DNA of 64,000 nt from Mucisphaera sp965279675 (GTDB taxonomy: Bacteria > Planctomycetota > Phycisphaerae > Phycisphaerales > Phycisphaeraceae). Both the position numbers and the translations under genes were made by a program. This document shows, one piece after another, positions 7,564 to 16,653 of this stretch. The notes below the pieces were generated by a model that saw only the letters and a list, made by a program, of their open reading frames with translations, had not been told where the DNA came from and did no database searches. The stretch spans positions 372,001 through 436,000 of the forward strand of contig NZ_CBDIIJ010000002.1 in NCBI RefSeq assembly GCF_965279675.1, given 5' to 3'. Position 1 is the stretch's first letter, and the number at the start of each line of letters is the position of its first letter.

Positions 7564-9315
7564 TTACATCTGTTCGACGGTTTGGATGCCGAGGAGGTTG
7601 AGGGTGATTTTGAGGGTGTTGGCGGTGTGGGCGCAGAGGGCGAGGCGGGCGGCTTTGGTGGGTTCGTCGTGGGCCTTGAGGACGGGGCAGTGTTCGAAGA
7701 AGCGGTGGAAGTTGGCGGCGAGTTCGTAGGCGTAGGTGCAGAGGCGATGGGGTTCGAGGGCTTTGAGGGCGCCGTCGAAGGTGTCGGGGAAGCGGAGGAG
7801 GTGGAGGGCCAGATTCTTCTCGTCGGGCTCGGTGAGTTGGAAGGGGGCGTTGGTGACGGCGGCGGGGTCGAGGTCGGCTTTGCGGAAGATGGACTGGATG
7901 CGGACGTAGGAGTAGATGAGGTAGGGGGCGGTGTTGCCTTCGAGGGCGAGCATGCGGTCCCAGTCGAAGACGTAGTCTTTGATGCGGTCGTTGGAGAGGT
8001 CGGCGTATTTGAGGGCGGCGATGCCGACGACTTCGGCGATGTGCTGGCGCTGGTCTTCGGTGAGGTCGGGGTTTTTGGTGGCGACGGCGTCGTGGGCGCG
8101 TTGCTGGGCTTCGTCGATGAGGTTGATGAGCTTGATGGTGTCGCCTGAGCGGGACTTGAAGGGTTTGCGGTCGGGGCCGAGGACGGTGCCGAAGGCGACG
8201 TGGTCAAGGCTGACGTGGTCGGGGAGGAAGCCGGCCTGTTTGAGGGCCTGGAAGACCATCGCGAAGTGGGGTGCCTGGCGTGAGTCGGTGACGTAGATGG
8301 CCTGGGTGATGCCCAGTTGTTCGATGCGGTAGAGGGCGGCGGCGAGGTCGGTGGTGGCGTAGAGGTACCCGCCGTCGGACTTGCGGACGATCATGGGGAG
8401 GGGGTTGTCATCGCGGTCGGTGAAGCCTTCGGGGTAGATGACGGTGGCGCCCTGGGATTCGGCGAGGTGGCCGGCCTGGTCGAAGCGTTCGAGGGTATGG
8501 GCGAGCTGGTCGTTGTAGAAGGATTCGGGGCGGATGTCGTCTTCGGTGAGGAGGACGTTCATGCGGCTGTAGACGGCGGCGAAGTAGGACTTGGAGAGGT
8601 CAATGAGTTGCTGCCAGCGGGCAAGGGTGTCGGGATCGCCTGACTGGAGGGCGACGACGCGTTGGCGGGATCGTTCGGCGAAGTCGGGCTCGGCGTCGAA
8701 GCGGGCTTTGGCCTGTTTGTAGAACTGGTCCAGCTCTGCGACCTCCCCCCCCGCATTCGGAGACGACTGCGCTGCTTGCGATTCATGGTCCAGTAGGTTT
8801 TCGATCAACATGCCGAACTGGGTGCCCCAGTCGCCGAGGTGGTTCTGGCGGATGGTTTGTCGTCCGGCGAAATCGAGCATGCGGGCGAGGGCGTCGCCTA
8901 TGACGGTGGAGCGGAGGTGGCCGACGTGCATCTCTTTGGCGACGTTGGGGGCGGAGTAGTCGACGACGACGGGGTCGGCGGGGAGGACCGTGATGCCGAG
9001 GCGGGGGTCGGTGCGTTGCTCGGCGAGCTGGTCGGCGAGGAAGTCGGGTTTGAGGGTGATGTTGATGAAGCCGGGGCCGGCGATGTCGAGTTTGTCGGCC
9101 CAGGGGGCGTCGAGTTGTTCGAGGATCTGCTCGGCGGCTTTACGGGGTGGCTGACCGATTTTTTTTCCGAGGGCCATGGCGAGATTGGCCTGGAGGTCGC
9201 CAAATTTGGGGTTGGAGGAGGGTTTGAGGATGGGATCGGTGTTGGCGTGTTCGGGTCCGAAGGCGCTTGAGGTGGCCTGCTGGAAGGCGGCGGTGAGGGT
9301 GTTGGTGAGGGTCAT
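7564..9315 (-). CDS. argS: Arginyl-tRNA synthetase
   Basis: Charges tRNA-Arg; class I synthetase of 583 residues. It has the N-terminal tRNA-recognition domain (about 1-115), the SAPNVAKEMHVGHLRST signature with the HIGH box as HVGH at 130-133, FKSRSGDTIKL at the KMSKS position as is usual in bacterial ArgS, and a C-terminal DALR anticodon-binding domain ending LNLLGIQTVEQM. Length is normal. It is monocistronic by context: the palindrome cluster lies downstream, and the terminator of the fliA operon lies upstream at 9432-9480. Confidence 0.97.
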   Translation of the reverse strand: MTLTNTLTAAFQQATSSAFGPEHANTDPILKPSSNPKFGDLQANLAMALGKKIGQPPRKAAEQILEQLDAPWADKLDIAGPGFINITLKPDFLADQLAEQRTDPRLGITVLPADPVVVDYSAPNVAKEMHVGHLRSTVIGDALARMLDFAGRQTIRQNHLGDWGTQFGMLIENLLDHESQAAQSSPNAGGEVAELDQFYKQAKARFDAEPDFAERSRQRVVALQSGDPDTLARWQQLIDLSKSYFAAVYSRMNVLLTEDDIRPESFYNDQLAHTLERFDQAGHLAESQGATVIYPEGFTDRDDNPLPMIVRKSDGGYLYATTDLAAALYRIEQLGITQAIYVTDSRQAPHFAMVFQALKQAGFLPDHVSLDHVAFGTVLGPDRKPFKSRSGDTIKLINLIDEAQQRAHDAVATKNPDLTEDQRQHIAEVVGIAALKYADLSNDRIKDYVFDWDRMLALEGNTAPYLIYSYVRIQSIFRKADLDPAAVTNAPFQLTEPDEKNLALHLLRFPDTFDGALKALEPHRLCTYAYELAANFHRFFEHCPVLKAHDEPTKAARLALCAHTANTLKITLNLLGIQTVEQM

Positions 9316-9431
9316 GGCGAGAGGATAGCGGTTGGTGGCGGGTTTGCGGAGGGGGTGTGAGATTGTCGGAGGTGTAAGTCTGGCAGGGACTTAAATCGGA
9401 TGGCGTGGGGTGGAATGATTCGGTTGGGGCA

Positions 9432-9480
9432 TAAAAAAGGCCGGGCGGGACAACGCTTGCGCGTCGGCATCCGCCCGGCT
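9432..9480 (-). terminator. Rho-independent terminator after fliA
   Basis: On the minus strand GCCGGGCGG pairs with CCGCCCGGC across a 22-base loop that itself can fold, and is followed by CTTTTTTAT. It lies 55 bp beyond the fliA stop and ends the flagellar transcript before argS. Confidence 0.85.
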
Positions 9481-9534
9481 GCGGGGGGGGCTGACTTGTG
9501 TGCTAGCAGTATAGCACAACTTGAGGGGTTTGGG

Positions 9535-10377
9535 TCAAGTGGCCTCGGCCTGGAGTTCGCCGGAGCGGTGCTGGAGCTGTGCCTTGAGTCGGGCGAGGAT
9601 GGAGGAGTGCATCTGGGAGACGCGGGATTCGGAGAGATCGAGGGTCATGCCGATTTCCTTCATGGTCATCTCTTCGTAGTAGTAGAGGATGATGATGAGG
9701 CGTTCGGCGCGGGAGAGACCTTTGGTGATGAGGTTCTTGAGGTCTCGTTTCTGGACCATCTGGAAGGGGTTGACCTGGCGGCCGTCTTCGAGGACGTCGA
9801 TCTCGCGGACGTCTTTGTTGGAGTCGGTCTCGAAGTATTTGCGTGAGAGGGAGACGACGGAGGTGGCACCGGCGTCGCGTTCGATTTTGTCGTATTCCTC
9901 CTCGTTGACGCCCAGGCGTTCGCGGATTTCTGACCGGGTGGCGGGTCGGCCGAATTCCTTCTGGATCTGGTTGGTGACTTTCTGGACCTGGCTGGTTCGT
10001 GAGCGGACGAGTCTGGGGACCCAGTCCATGGAGCGTAGTTCGTCGAGGATGGCGCCGCGGATGCGGGTGGCACAGTAGGTCTCGAACTTGACGCCCCGGT
10101 TGAGGTCGAAGAGGTCGATGGCGTCCATGAGTCCGAAAACACCGACGGACATGAGGTCTTCGATATCGACTTCGTCGGGGAGTTTGGCGTGGATGCGTTC
10201 GGCGTTGTACTTGACGAGGTGGAGATAGGCTTCGATGAGCTGGTTGCGGAGGTCTTCGTTGGGCTCGGACTTGTATTCGAGCCAGACTTCTCGGATCTGC
10301 TCGTCGTGGGCTGCCCTTGCCGAAGCAGTTGCCTTCTTTTTCACTGCTGTTTTCGAGGCGTTTTTCGTTGCTGGCAT
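9535..10377 (-). CDS. fliA: Flagellar sigma factor FliA (sigma-28)
   Basis: A 280-residue sigma-70-family factor that should direct RNA polymerase to late flagellar promoters. After a Lys/Ala-rich N-terminal tail it shows region 2 (about residues 40-115: NQLIEAYLHLVKYNAERI through FETYCATRIRGAILDELRSMDWVPR), region 3 (QKEFGRPATRSEIRERLGV) and region 4 (LSRAERLIIILYYYEEMTMKEIG, then LSESRVSQMHSSIL). The start at 10377 is chosen because AAGGAG precedes it; an upstream ATG at 10407 has none. That Shine-Dalgarno sits in the loop of a small GGTC/GACC stem (10379-10394). It is the last gene of the flhA-flhF-flhG-orf-fliA group. No FlgM anti-sigma gene was seen. Confidence 0.95.
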   Translation of the reverse strand: MPATKNASKTAVKKKATASARAAHDEQIREVWLEYKSEPNEDLRNQLIEAYLHLVKYNAERIHAKLPDEVDIEDLMSVGVFGLMDAIDLFDLNRGVKFETYCATRIRGAILDELRSMDWVPRLVRSRTSQVQKVTNQIQKEFGRPATRSEIRERLGVNEEEYDKIERDAGATSVVSLSRKYFETDSNKDVREIDVLEDGRQVNPFQMVQKRDLKNLITKGLSRAERLIIILYYYEEMTMKEIGMTLDLSESRVSQMHSSILARLKAQLQHRSGELQAEAT

Positions 10378-10441
10378 CGGTCTGCTCCTTGACCTGTTTC
10401 GCCCCATCCCATTCCGTTGGGGGGAGGAGGGCTACTGCTGC

Positions 10442-10726
10442 TTATGCGGCCGGTGATGTGTTAGATGTGACTTCTTCACTGGCGTCCTGGGAATTGATAT
10501 CGACATCGTCGGGGATAGGAAACGTGGATTCGTGCTGTGTGAGATATTCCCGGACCCCGACCATAGAGATGGCCCCACAGATACGCCCGACGACCCAGCA
10601 GGCCATCATGACGAGGAGTGATCGGATGATGATGGAGGCGTGATCGTTTCCGGCAAGTAGCCCAACTAGGGCGGTTGCGGAAAACCCTATTAAGCCGAAA
10701 CAAGCTGCCATGATTCGGGCTGGCAT
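10442..10726 (-). CDS. Small two-helix membrane protein in the flhG-fliA interval
   Basis: A 94-residue protein with two hydrophobic helices (about residues 5-25 and 33-57) and an acidic Ser/Asp-rich C-terminal tail predicted to be soluble. It lies between flhG and fliA on the same strand with short gaps, so it is probably co-transcribed. I do not recognise a family. An inner-membrane accessory to flagellar placement or FliA control is a guess from position only. Confidence 0.6.
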   Translation of the reverse strand: MPARIMAACFGLIGFSATALVGLLAGNDHASIIIRSLLVMMACWVVGRICGAISMVGVREYLTQHESTFPIPDDVDINSQDASEEVTSNTSPAA

Positions 10727-10845
10727 TGGCCTTCGTCCTTGAAAAATCAGCCTTCATCCATGAGGGCTATGCCAAGAATACCAACTTAGGCCGTTTGGGC
10801 AAGCTGAAATAAACGTTCAAATCGACTATTTCGCTTGTTGTTCGT

Positions 10846-11715
10846 TTAAGTGCTAGCCCACCAGCGCGAAAACCGGCTGAAGAAGCCCTGTTCGGGGAGG
10901 GTTGCGCCGAAGCGATCGAGGCGATGGGCCAGTTGATCCACACAGATCGAGGGTCCGCTCTGGGGTCGTTCGAGCGTGAAGGGGGTGCGGCGCATGACTG
11001 AGAGGGCGACTTTGGGGTCGTAGAGGAGGTGTCCTGCGAAACTGGGGGCGACGCCGACGAACTTGCGTGAGACTTCGCTGATGCGGCCGTAGACCTTTTC
11101 GGCTTCGGCCTGCGAGCGGACCATGTTGACGACGAGTCGGAGGGCGGGGTCGTGGCTTTCGCGGTGGAGTGTTTTGACGAGGGCGTAGGCGTCGGTGATG
11201 GCGGTGGGTTCGGGGGTGGTGACGACGAGGACCTGGTCGGAGGCGATGGCGAAGCTGAGGACGTTGGGGCTGACGCCGGCACCGAGATCGATGAGGAGGA
11301 GATCGGCCTCGGACTCGATGGCCTGGAGTTGGGCGATCATGCGTTGTCGCTGGGCTTCGCCGAGGTTGGCCATGGAAGCGAGTCCGGAGGCTCCGGGGAT
11401 GAGCTGGAAACCGCCTGGGGCTTCGACGAGGACATCGGCGAGTTCGCAGCGTCCGGCGACGACGTGGGCGAGGGTGGGGCCCGGGGGGACCTGGCAGAGG
11501 ACATCGGCGTTGGCGGTGCCGAGGTCGGCGTCGAGGAGGACGACGCGTCGGCCGAGTCTTGAGAGGGCGACGGCGAGGTTGACGGAGAGGGTGGTTTTAC
11601 CGACGCCGCCTTTGCCTGAGGCGATCGCGATGGCCCGGGTTAGCCCTGGCTGGGGCGTTGGTTCGCCTGCAAGGCTCACCATCTGCCTGAGTGCTTCGGC
11701 CTGGTCGGTCAGCAT
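10846..11715 (-). CDS. flhG: Flagellar number regulator FlhG (MinD-like ATPase)
   Basis: A 289-residue MinD/ParA-family ATPase expected to limit flagellar number and antagonise FlhF. The deviant Walker A motif is SGKGGVGKTT (about 33-42), followed by VVLLDADLGTANAD (A') and LLLIDLGAGVSPNVL (Walker B). The N-terminal DQAEALRQMVSLAG resembles the FlhG helix that binds the FlhF GTPase (a DQAxxLR motif). It lies 9 bp downstream of flhF. The C-terminal membrane-targeting region is hard to judge by eye. Confidence 0.93.
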   Translation of the reverse strand: MLTDQAEALRQMVSLAGEPTPQPGLTRAIAIASGKGGVGKTTLSVNLAVALSRLGRRVVLLDADLGTANADVLCQVPPGPTLAHVVAGRCELADVLVEAPGGFQLIPGASGLASMANLGEAQRQRMIAQLQAIESEADLLLIDLGAGVSPNVLSFAIASDQVLVVTTPEPTAITDAYALVKTLHRESHDPALRLVVNMVRSQAEAEKVYGRISEVSRKFVGVAPSFAGHLLYDPKVALSVMRRTPFTLERPQSGPSICVDQLAHRLDRFGATLPEQGFFSRFSRWWAST

Positions 11716-11724
11716 CCTGGTGGT

Positions 11725-13035
11725 TTATCCCTCTGGGTTAAGCATGAGGTCGGCCAGGCGTTCGGCTGATCCGTGCTCAATATCGTGTGGGACTTCCTGT
11801 CCCGTCGTGATGTAGCTCAGACGTTTTTGGGTGATCGTCAGAACATTCATCAGTGAGCCGAAGCATATCGCTTCGTCGATCTTTGTAAAGATGAGATGTG
11901 TGGGATTTAACGGGGAAAAGCGTTCATGGGTGTCGAGCATGGAGCGTTCGGTGGCGGTGGAAGCGAGAACGAGGTGGATTTCGTGGGGATTGGCGTGTTG
12001 GATGAACTGTTTGAGTTCGCTGATGCGTTGGGCGTCCTTGGGTGACCGTCCGGCGGTGTCGATGAGGATGGTGTCGGCGTCTTTGTGTTTGGCGATGGTT
12101 TCGGCCATCTGCTCGGGCCGCTGGATGACTTCGAGCTGGAGGTTGAGTATTTCGGCGTAGGTTCGGAGCTGGTCGACGGCGGCGATGCGGTAGGTGTCGA
12201 TCGTGATGAGGACGACTTTGCGTTGTTTTTCGAGGGTGAGCTGGGTGGCGAGCTTGGCGAGGGTGGTGGTTTTCCCTACGCCCGTCGGGCCGATGAGGGC
12301 GATGATGTGGGTGCCGGTGGTTGTGGGCGCGGGTTCCGGGGCGACGGGCAGGAGGCTGGAGAGGGCCTTGCGGAGGCTGTGGGTGCAGGCGGTGTCGCAG
12401 TCGGGGTTGGTGGTGGCTTCGCGGGCCTGGGCGATGGCCTTGGCGGCGAGTTCTTCGGCGACTTCCTGCTGGATGAGTTGGAGGTAGCGTTCGGCGAGGC
12501 TGGTGGGGAGGTTGTCGGGGGTGGCCGGCGTTTGTCTGCTGACGAGTTTGGCGAGGACGGCTTTGACCTCGCGCATCTCGCGGGAGAGGTGTGAGGGCTC
12601 GGGTGGGAGGGGGATGACCTGCGGCTGGGGTAGTGGCGCGGGGGGAGGCGGGGTGGATTTGGCGAGGTCGTCTTTGACGGCCTGGTAGGCGTGCTTGATG
12701 AGTTCGGCGGTGGAGCCGTTGGGCGGCCATTGTTCGTGGCTGGCGGCTACGGGCTGCGGGATTGTGGCTGGTTGTGGTTTGCGTGCGGGCGGTCTGGCTG
12801 GGCGGGCGGCTCTGGTGGGTTGCGGGCGTCGGGCTTTGTTTTGTTTGGCTCTGGCTCTGGCGACGTCGCGGCCGTCGGCGGCGGTGACCTCGACGAGGGT
12901 CCCGCCCAGCCAGCCGAGAATGCCTTTTCGTCGGGCGTGTCGGGTGTGGAGGACGACGGCATCGGGGCCGATCTCGGCGTGGACGAGCGCGAGAGCCTGT
13001 TTGAGTGTTGGAGCCTGGAGGGTTTTGAGTTTCAT
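11725..13035 (-). CDS. flhF: Flagellar placement GTPase FlhF (SRP family)
   Basis: A 436-residue SRP-type GTPase that positions the flagellar basal body in polar and some peritrichous flagellates. It has an N-terminal B domain (MKLKTLQAPTLKQALALVHAEIG), a long Arg/Pro/Ala-rich linker (about 58-150), an N domain, and the G domain with P-loop GPTGVGKTTT (249-258), DTYRIAAVDQLRTYAE and DTAGRSPKD. Its start overlaps the flhA stop by four bases. Together with FlhG it suggests defined flagellar number and site. Confidence 0.95.
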   Translation of the reverse strand: MKLKTLQAPTLKQALALVHAEIGPDAVVLHTRHARRKGILGWLGGTLVEVTAADGRDVARARAKQNKARRPQPTRAARPARPPARKPQPATIPQPVAASHEQWPPNGSTAELIKHAYQAVKDDLAKSTPPPPAPLPQPQVIPLPPEPSHLSREMREVKAVLAKLVSRQTPATPDNLPTSLAERYLQLIQQEVAEELAAKAIAQAREATTNPDCDTACTHSLRKALSSLLPVAPEPAPTTTGTHIIALIGPTGVGKTTTLAKLATQLTLEKQRKVVLITIDTYRIAAVDQLRTYAEILNLQLEVIQRPEQMAETIAKHKDADTILIDTAGRSPKDAQRISELKQFIQHANPHEIHLVLASTATERSMLDTHERFSPLNPTHLIFTKIDEAICFGSLMNVLTITQKRLSYITTGQEVPHDIEHGSAERLADLMLNPEG

Positions 13036-15257
13036 CCGGCGATGGGTTCTGGTTCGGGGTTGAGGTTATTGGTTTGTCGCTGCGCGGGCTCGGTGAGGCT
13101 GACGAGTCCGAGTGATTCGACCTCGACGCCTTTGGAGACCTCGTTGTAGCCGAGGATGGCTGCGTTGGGCACGTGAGGTTCGATGAGCTTGCGGACCTGT
13201 GCGCGGACCTGGGGCGAGGCGAGGACAACGGGCTGGCGGCCGAGCTGCACGAGGTTTTCGAGTTCAGTGACGATGGCGCCGGCGATGCGGTTGGCGACCG
13301 CCGGGGGCATGGCCATGGAGGTGCCTTCTGCGGAGCGTTCGATGAAGCCGTTGATCTGGTCTTCGAGGGCGGGGTCGAGTGAGATGCAGTAGAGCTTGGT
13401 GACGGTTTGGGGGGTGGCGTTGAAGTCGGCGTCGGCGGGGAGGGTTTCGAGTTCCTGGACGGCGTACTGGTGGCAGATGGTTCTGCGGAGGGCGTTGCGT
13501 GCGTATTCGGTGAGGACGTCGAGGTCTTTGGTGCGTGTGGCGAGGTCGCCAAGGGTTTCGGTGATGGTTTCGAGGTCGCGGACGGGCACGCGTTCGGCGA
13601 GGAGGTTCTGGAGGACCTTCTGGAGTTCGCCTGGCTTGACGAGGGGCTGTTCGCCGCCGAGGACTTCTTCGGTGAGTTTGGGGGCGCGTTCTTTGAGTTG
13701 GGCGATGAGGTTGTTGGTTTCTTCGCGGGTGAGTAGTTCGGCGGCGTGGTTCTTGATGAGTTCGGTGATGTGGGTGGCGAGCACGGAGGTGGCGTCGACA
13801 ACGGTGTAGTTGAGGGCTTCGGCGCGTTGCTTGACGCCTGCGTCGACCCATTGTGCTTCGAGTCCGAAGGCGGGCTCGCGGGTGGGGGTGCCGGGGAGTT
13901 TTTCGGTGGCGAGACCGTTGTCCATGGCCATGAACTGTCCGGGGAAGACCTGTCCGTTGGCGATGGTGTTGCCGCGGATCTTGACGCGGTAGTCGTTGGG
14001 CTGGAGCTGCATGTTGTCGCGGATGCGGACGGGGGGCATAACGATGCCCATTTCGGTGGCGAGTTGTTTGCGGATGGCGGTGATGCGATCGAGGAGGTCC
14101 CCGCCTTGGGAGGCGTCGACGAGTCGGACGAGTCCATAGCCGACTTCGAGCTCGAGCATGTCGATCTGGATGGCCTGCTCGATGGCGGGGGTTTCGGTTT
14201 TGGTTTTGGGTTGTGCGGCCTGCTGCTCTGCTTGCTGCTGTACTTTTTTGTTGGTTCTGCCGACGAGGAAGGCGACGAGGGTGAAGGTGGCGGCGAGCGA
14301 GAGGAGCGGGAGCATGGGCAGGCCGGTGAGGGCCATGAGTGCGAGGAAGCCTGCGGTGATGGCGAGGGCGGGGACGCGGTTGGTGAGTTGCTGGCGGAGG
14401 TCGGTGCCGAGGTCTCTGCGTCCTGAGGATCGGGTGACGATGAGGCCGGCGGCGATGGCGATGACGAAGGCGGGAAGCTGGGAGACGATACCGTCGCCGA
14501 TGGTGAGTCGGGTGTAGACGTCGATGGATTCGGCGATGGTCCAGCCTTTGATGGCGACGCCGATGGTGAACCCGCCGACGATGTTGATGACGGTGATGAT
14601 GATGCCGGCGATGGCGTCGCCTCGGACGAACTTGGCGGCACCGTCCATGGCTCCGTAGAAGTCGGCTTCCTGAGCGATGTTTTCGCGACGGTCACGGGCC
14701 TGTTGCTCGGTGATGAGTCCGGCGTTGAGGTCGGCGTCGATGGCCATCTGCTTGCCGGGCATGGCGTCGAGGGTGAAGCGGGCGGCGACTTCGGAGATGC
14801 GTGTGGAGCCCTTGGTGATGACGACGAACTGCACGATGACGAGGATGACGAAGAGGATGGTGCCGACAACGGGTGAGGCGCCGGCGACGAATTCGGCGAA
14901 GGCCTCGATGACGCGGCCGGCGGCGCCGGTGGCTTCTTCGGCGGAGGTGGCGTCGCTGCCGAGGATCATCCGGGTGGTGCCGATGTTGAGGACGAGCCGG
15001 AGGAGCGTGGTGCCGAGAAGGAGTGAGGGGAAGACGGAGAAGTCGAGGGGTCGTTCGACGAAGATCGTCGTCATCAGGATGAGTGATGCGAGGGCGAGGT
15101 TGGCGGCGAGGAGGAGGTCCATGACCGCGGTGGGCAGCGGAACGACGATCACCGCGAGCATGGAGATGAAGGCGATGGGGACGATGAGTCCCTGGTAGGC
15201 CTGCAGCTTCTGGACCCATGCGGGTAGCGCGAGTTGTGCGGTTGGTGCGTTCGCCAT
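13032..15257 (-). CDS. flhA: Flagellar export gate protein FlhA
   Basis: The 741-residue export-gate subunit of the flagellar type III secretion system. Roughly eight transmembrane helices occupy residues 15-330, including the conserved cytoplasmic loop (GSTRISEVAARFTLDAMPGKQMAIDADLNAG). The soluble domain about 380-720 binds chaperone-substrate complexes. It heads the flhA-flhF-flhG subcluster, separated from flhB by a 304-base gap, so it may have its own promoter. Its leader contains a 7-bp hairpin with AGGAG in the loop (15275-15293), 24 nt before the ATG. Confidence 0.97.
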   Translation of the reverse strand: MANAPTAQLALPAWVQKLQAYQGLIVPIAFISMLAVIVVPLPTAVMDLLLAANLALASLILMTTIFVERPLDFSVFPSLLLGTTLLRLVLNIGTTRMILGSDATSAEEATGAAGRVIEAFAEFVAGASPVVGTILFVILVIVQFVVITKGSTRISEVAARFTLDAMPGKQMAIDADLNAGLITEQQARDRRENIAQEADFYGAMDGAAKFVRGDAIAGIIITVINIVGGFTIGVAIKGWTIAESIDVYTRLTIGDGIVSQLPAFVIAIAAGLIVTRSSGRRDLGTDLRQQLTNRVPALAITAGFLALMALTGLPMLPLLSLAATFTLVAFLVGRTNKKVQQQAEQQAAQPKTKTETPAIEQAIQIDMLELEVGYGLVRLVDASQGGDLLDRITAIRKQLATEMGIVMPPVRIRDNMQLQPNDYRVKIRGNTIANGQVFPGQFMAMDNGLATEKLPGTPTREPAFGLEAQWVDAGVKQRAEALNYTVVDATSVLATHITELIKNHAAELLTREETNNLIAQLKERAPKLTEEVLGGEQPLVKPGELQKVLQNLLAERVPVRDLETITETLGDLATRTKDLDVLTEYARNALRRTICHQYAVQELETLPADADFNATPQTVTKLYCISLDPALEDQINGFIERSAEGTSMAMPPAVANRIAGAIVTELENLVQLGRQPVVLASPQVRAQVRKLIEPHVPNAAILGYNEVSKGVEVESLGLVSLTEPAQRQTNNLNPEPEPIAG

Positions 15258-15274
15258 CCTTGGCTCTTTGCGTG

Positions 15275-15293
15275 CGAGCGCCTCCTGCGCTCG
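15275..15293 (-). promoter_or_regulatory. Leader hairpin of flhA with AGGAG loop (candidate CsrA site)
   Basis: On the transcript the arms CGAGCGC and GCGCTCG enclose the 5-base loop AGGAG, 24 nucleotides before the flhA AUG, too far to act as a normal Shine-Dalgarno. GGA exposed in a hairpin loop is the known recognition form of CsrA/RsmA. The assignment is inference; a matching hairpin lies in the fliF leader. Confidence 0.5.
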
Positions 15294-15502
15294 GGTTATG
15301 AGACCTTACTGGGTCATCGGCGGATCGGGGTGGAAGGTTTGATTTTGCGCGGTTGAGGCGCAGCGATGTGCATAGGGTGTGCATAATTTGCGCGTTTGGG
15401 TGGGGTCTTTGTGTTGCAAGGTTTTTCCGGCTTCGGTCCTCCTTCGGCGGATAAACAGCGAAAGCGTGGCACCCGATCAGCGTCGAGTGCGTATGAGCCA
15501 AG

Positions 15503-15530
15503 CCGTGTCGACACGGCCCGGCTCACCAGG
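15503..15530. repeat. Palindromic repeat copy in the flhA-flhB gap
   Basis: The gap 15258-15561 has no gene. CCGTGTCGACACGG (15503-15516) is a perfect palindrome followed by CCCGGCTCACCAGG. The segment 15509-15530 matches 7341-7362 at all but one of 22 bases. About 40 bases upstream, GTGGCACCCGATCAG (15466-15480) recalls GTGGCACCCGGATCAG at 7251-7266, so a longer unit may be shared. The rest of the gap holds the flhA leader hairpin and an AT-containing stretch near 15380-15395. Confidence 0.6.
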
Positions 15531-15561
15531 TGTTTTGGGGCTCTGTGGGTGGTCGGGTTAC

Positions 15562-16632
15562 TTAGGCGGATTTGCGGTCGGCGAGTCGGTAGACGTAGGC
15601 GAGGATTTCGGCGACGGCGGCGTAGTGTTCGGCGGGGACTTCCTGGCCGGGATCGACGTCGCGGTAGAGGGCACGTGCGAGTTCTTTGCGTTCGACGATG
15701 GGGACGGCGTGGAGGGCGGCGAGTTGTCGGATGCGCATGGCGAGGTAGTCGGCGCCTTTGGCGAGGACCTTGGGGGCTTTCATGGTTTCGGGGTCGTATC
15801 GGAGGGCGACGGCGTAGTGGGTGGGGTTGGTGACGATGACGTCGGCGCCGGGGACGGCCTGGGAAACGCGTTGCATGGCGAGTTGGCGGGCGATGCGAGA
15901 TCGGCGTTGTTTGGTGAGGGGGTCGCCGTCCATGTTGCGCATTTCTTCCTTGACTTCCTGCTTGGACATCTTGAGTTCTTCCTCGTTTTGCCACTTCTGG
16001 TAGCTGTAATCGAGGATGCCGAGAACGATGAGCATGATGGCGAGTTTGAGGGCGAGGAGGAAGACCATTTCGGAGGCGGCGAAGAAGGCCTGTGCGGTTT
16101 CGAGTTCGGCGAGGTGGCGGATTTTCTCGAGGTCGAGATAGACGAGGATCCCGCCGAGGCCGAGGAGTGCGACCACTTTGGCGAGGCTCTGGACGAGGCG
16201 CATCCAGGCGCGGAGGTTGACCATCTGCTGCGCGCCTTTGATGAGGTTGAACTTGCTGAACTTGGGCTGCATGGGTTTGAAGGTGAGGAGGAGTCCGACC
16301 TGGTAGAGGGTGGCGAGGAGTCCGATGAAGGCCATGAGAACCATGAAGGGGGCGATGAGCCAGAAGAGAACGTAGGAGGCGTCGTGGAGCATGGCCACGA
16401 GGTCGGTGGGTTGGGCGGGGTTGGGTGCGAAGGCGTTGCGGAGTCCGCGTTCGACGTTGATTTTGAGGGCGCCGAAGATCTGGAGCCCCATGAAGTAGAG
16501 GATGGTGACGCCGATGAGGAGTGCGATGGCGGCGGTGAGGTCGGCGCTTTTGGCGATGTTGCCGTCCTGGCGGGCTTTTTCGCGTTTTTTTGGCGTTGCC
16601 GGTTCGGTTTTTTCGGCGGCGCTCTCGGCCAT
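15562..16632 (-). CDS. flhB: Flagellar export apparatus protein FlhB
   Basis: A 356-residue export-gate protein that switches substrate specificity from hook to filament. It starts with the typical charged segment (EKTEPATPKKREKARQDG), has four transmembrane helices (about 30-215), and contains the self-cleaving NPTH motif in VIVTNPTHYAVALRY. Length is normal. It follows fliR by 21 bp in the long minus-strand operon. Confidence 0.97.
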   Translation of the reverse strand: MAESAAEKTEPATPKKREKARQDGNIAKSADLTAAIALLIGVTILYFMGLQIFGALKINVERGLRNAFAPNPAQPTDLVAMLHDASYVLFWLIAPFMVLMAFIGLLATLYQVGLLLTFKPMQPKFSKFNLIKGAQQMVNLRAWMRLVQSLAKVVALLGLGGILVYLDLEKIRHLAELETAQAFFAASEMVFLLALKLAIMLIVLGILDYSYQKWQNEEELKMSKQEVKEEMRNMDGDPLTKQRRSRIARQLAMQRVSQAVPGADVIVTNPTHYAVALRYDPETMKAPKVLAKGADYLAMRIRQLAALHAVPIVERKELARALYRDVDPGQEVPAEHYAAVAEILAYVYRLADRKSA

Positions 16633-16653
16633 GGGATCGAGTCCTGGGTTGTC

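Noticed and set aside
11924..14869. Long open frame of about 980 codons on the minus strand, Ser/Pro/Arg-rich
   Set aside because: It overlaps flhF and flhA in another frame and is a by-product of high-GC third positions; it has no domain-like content.
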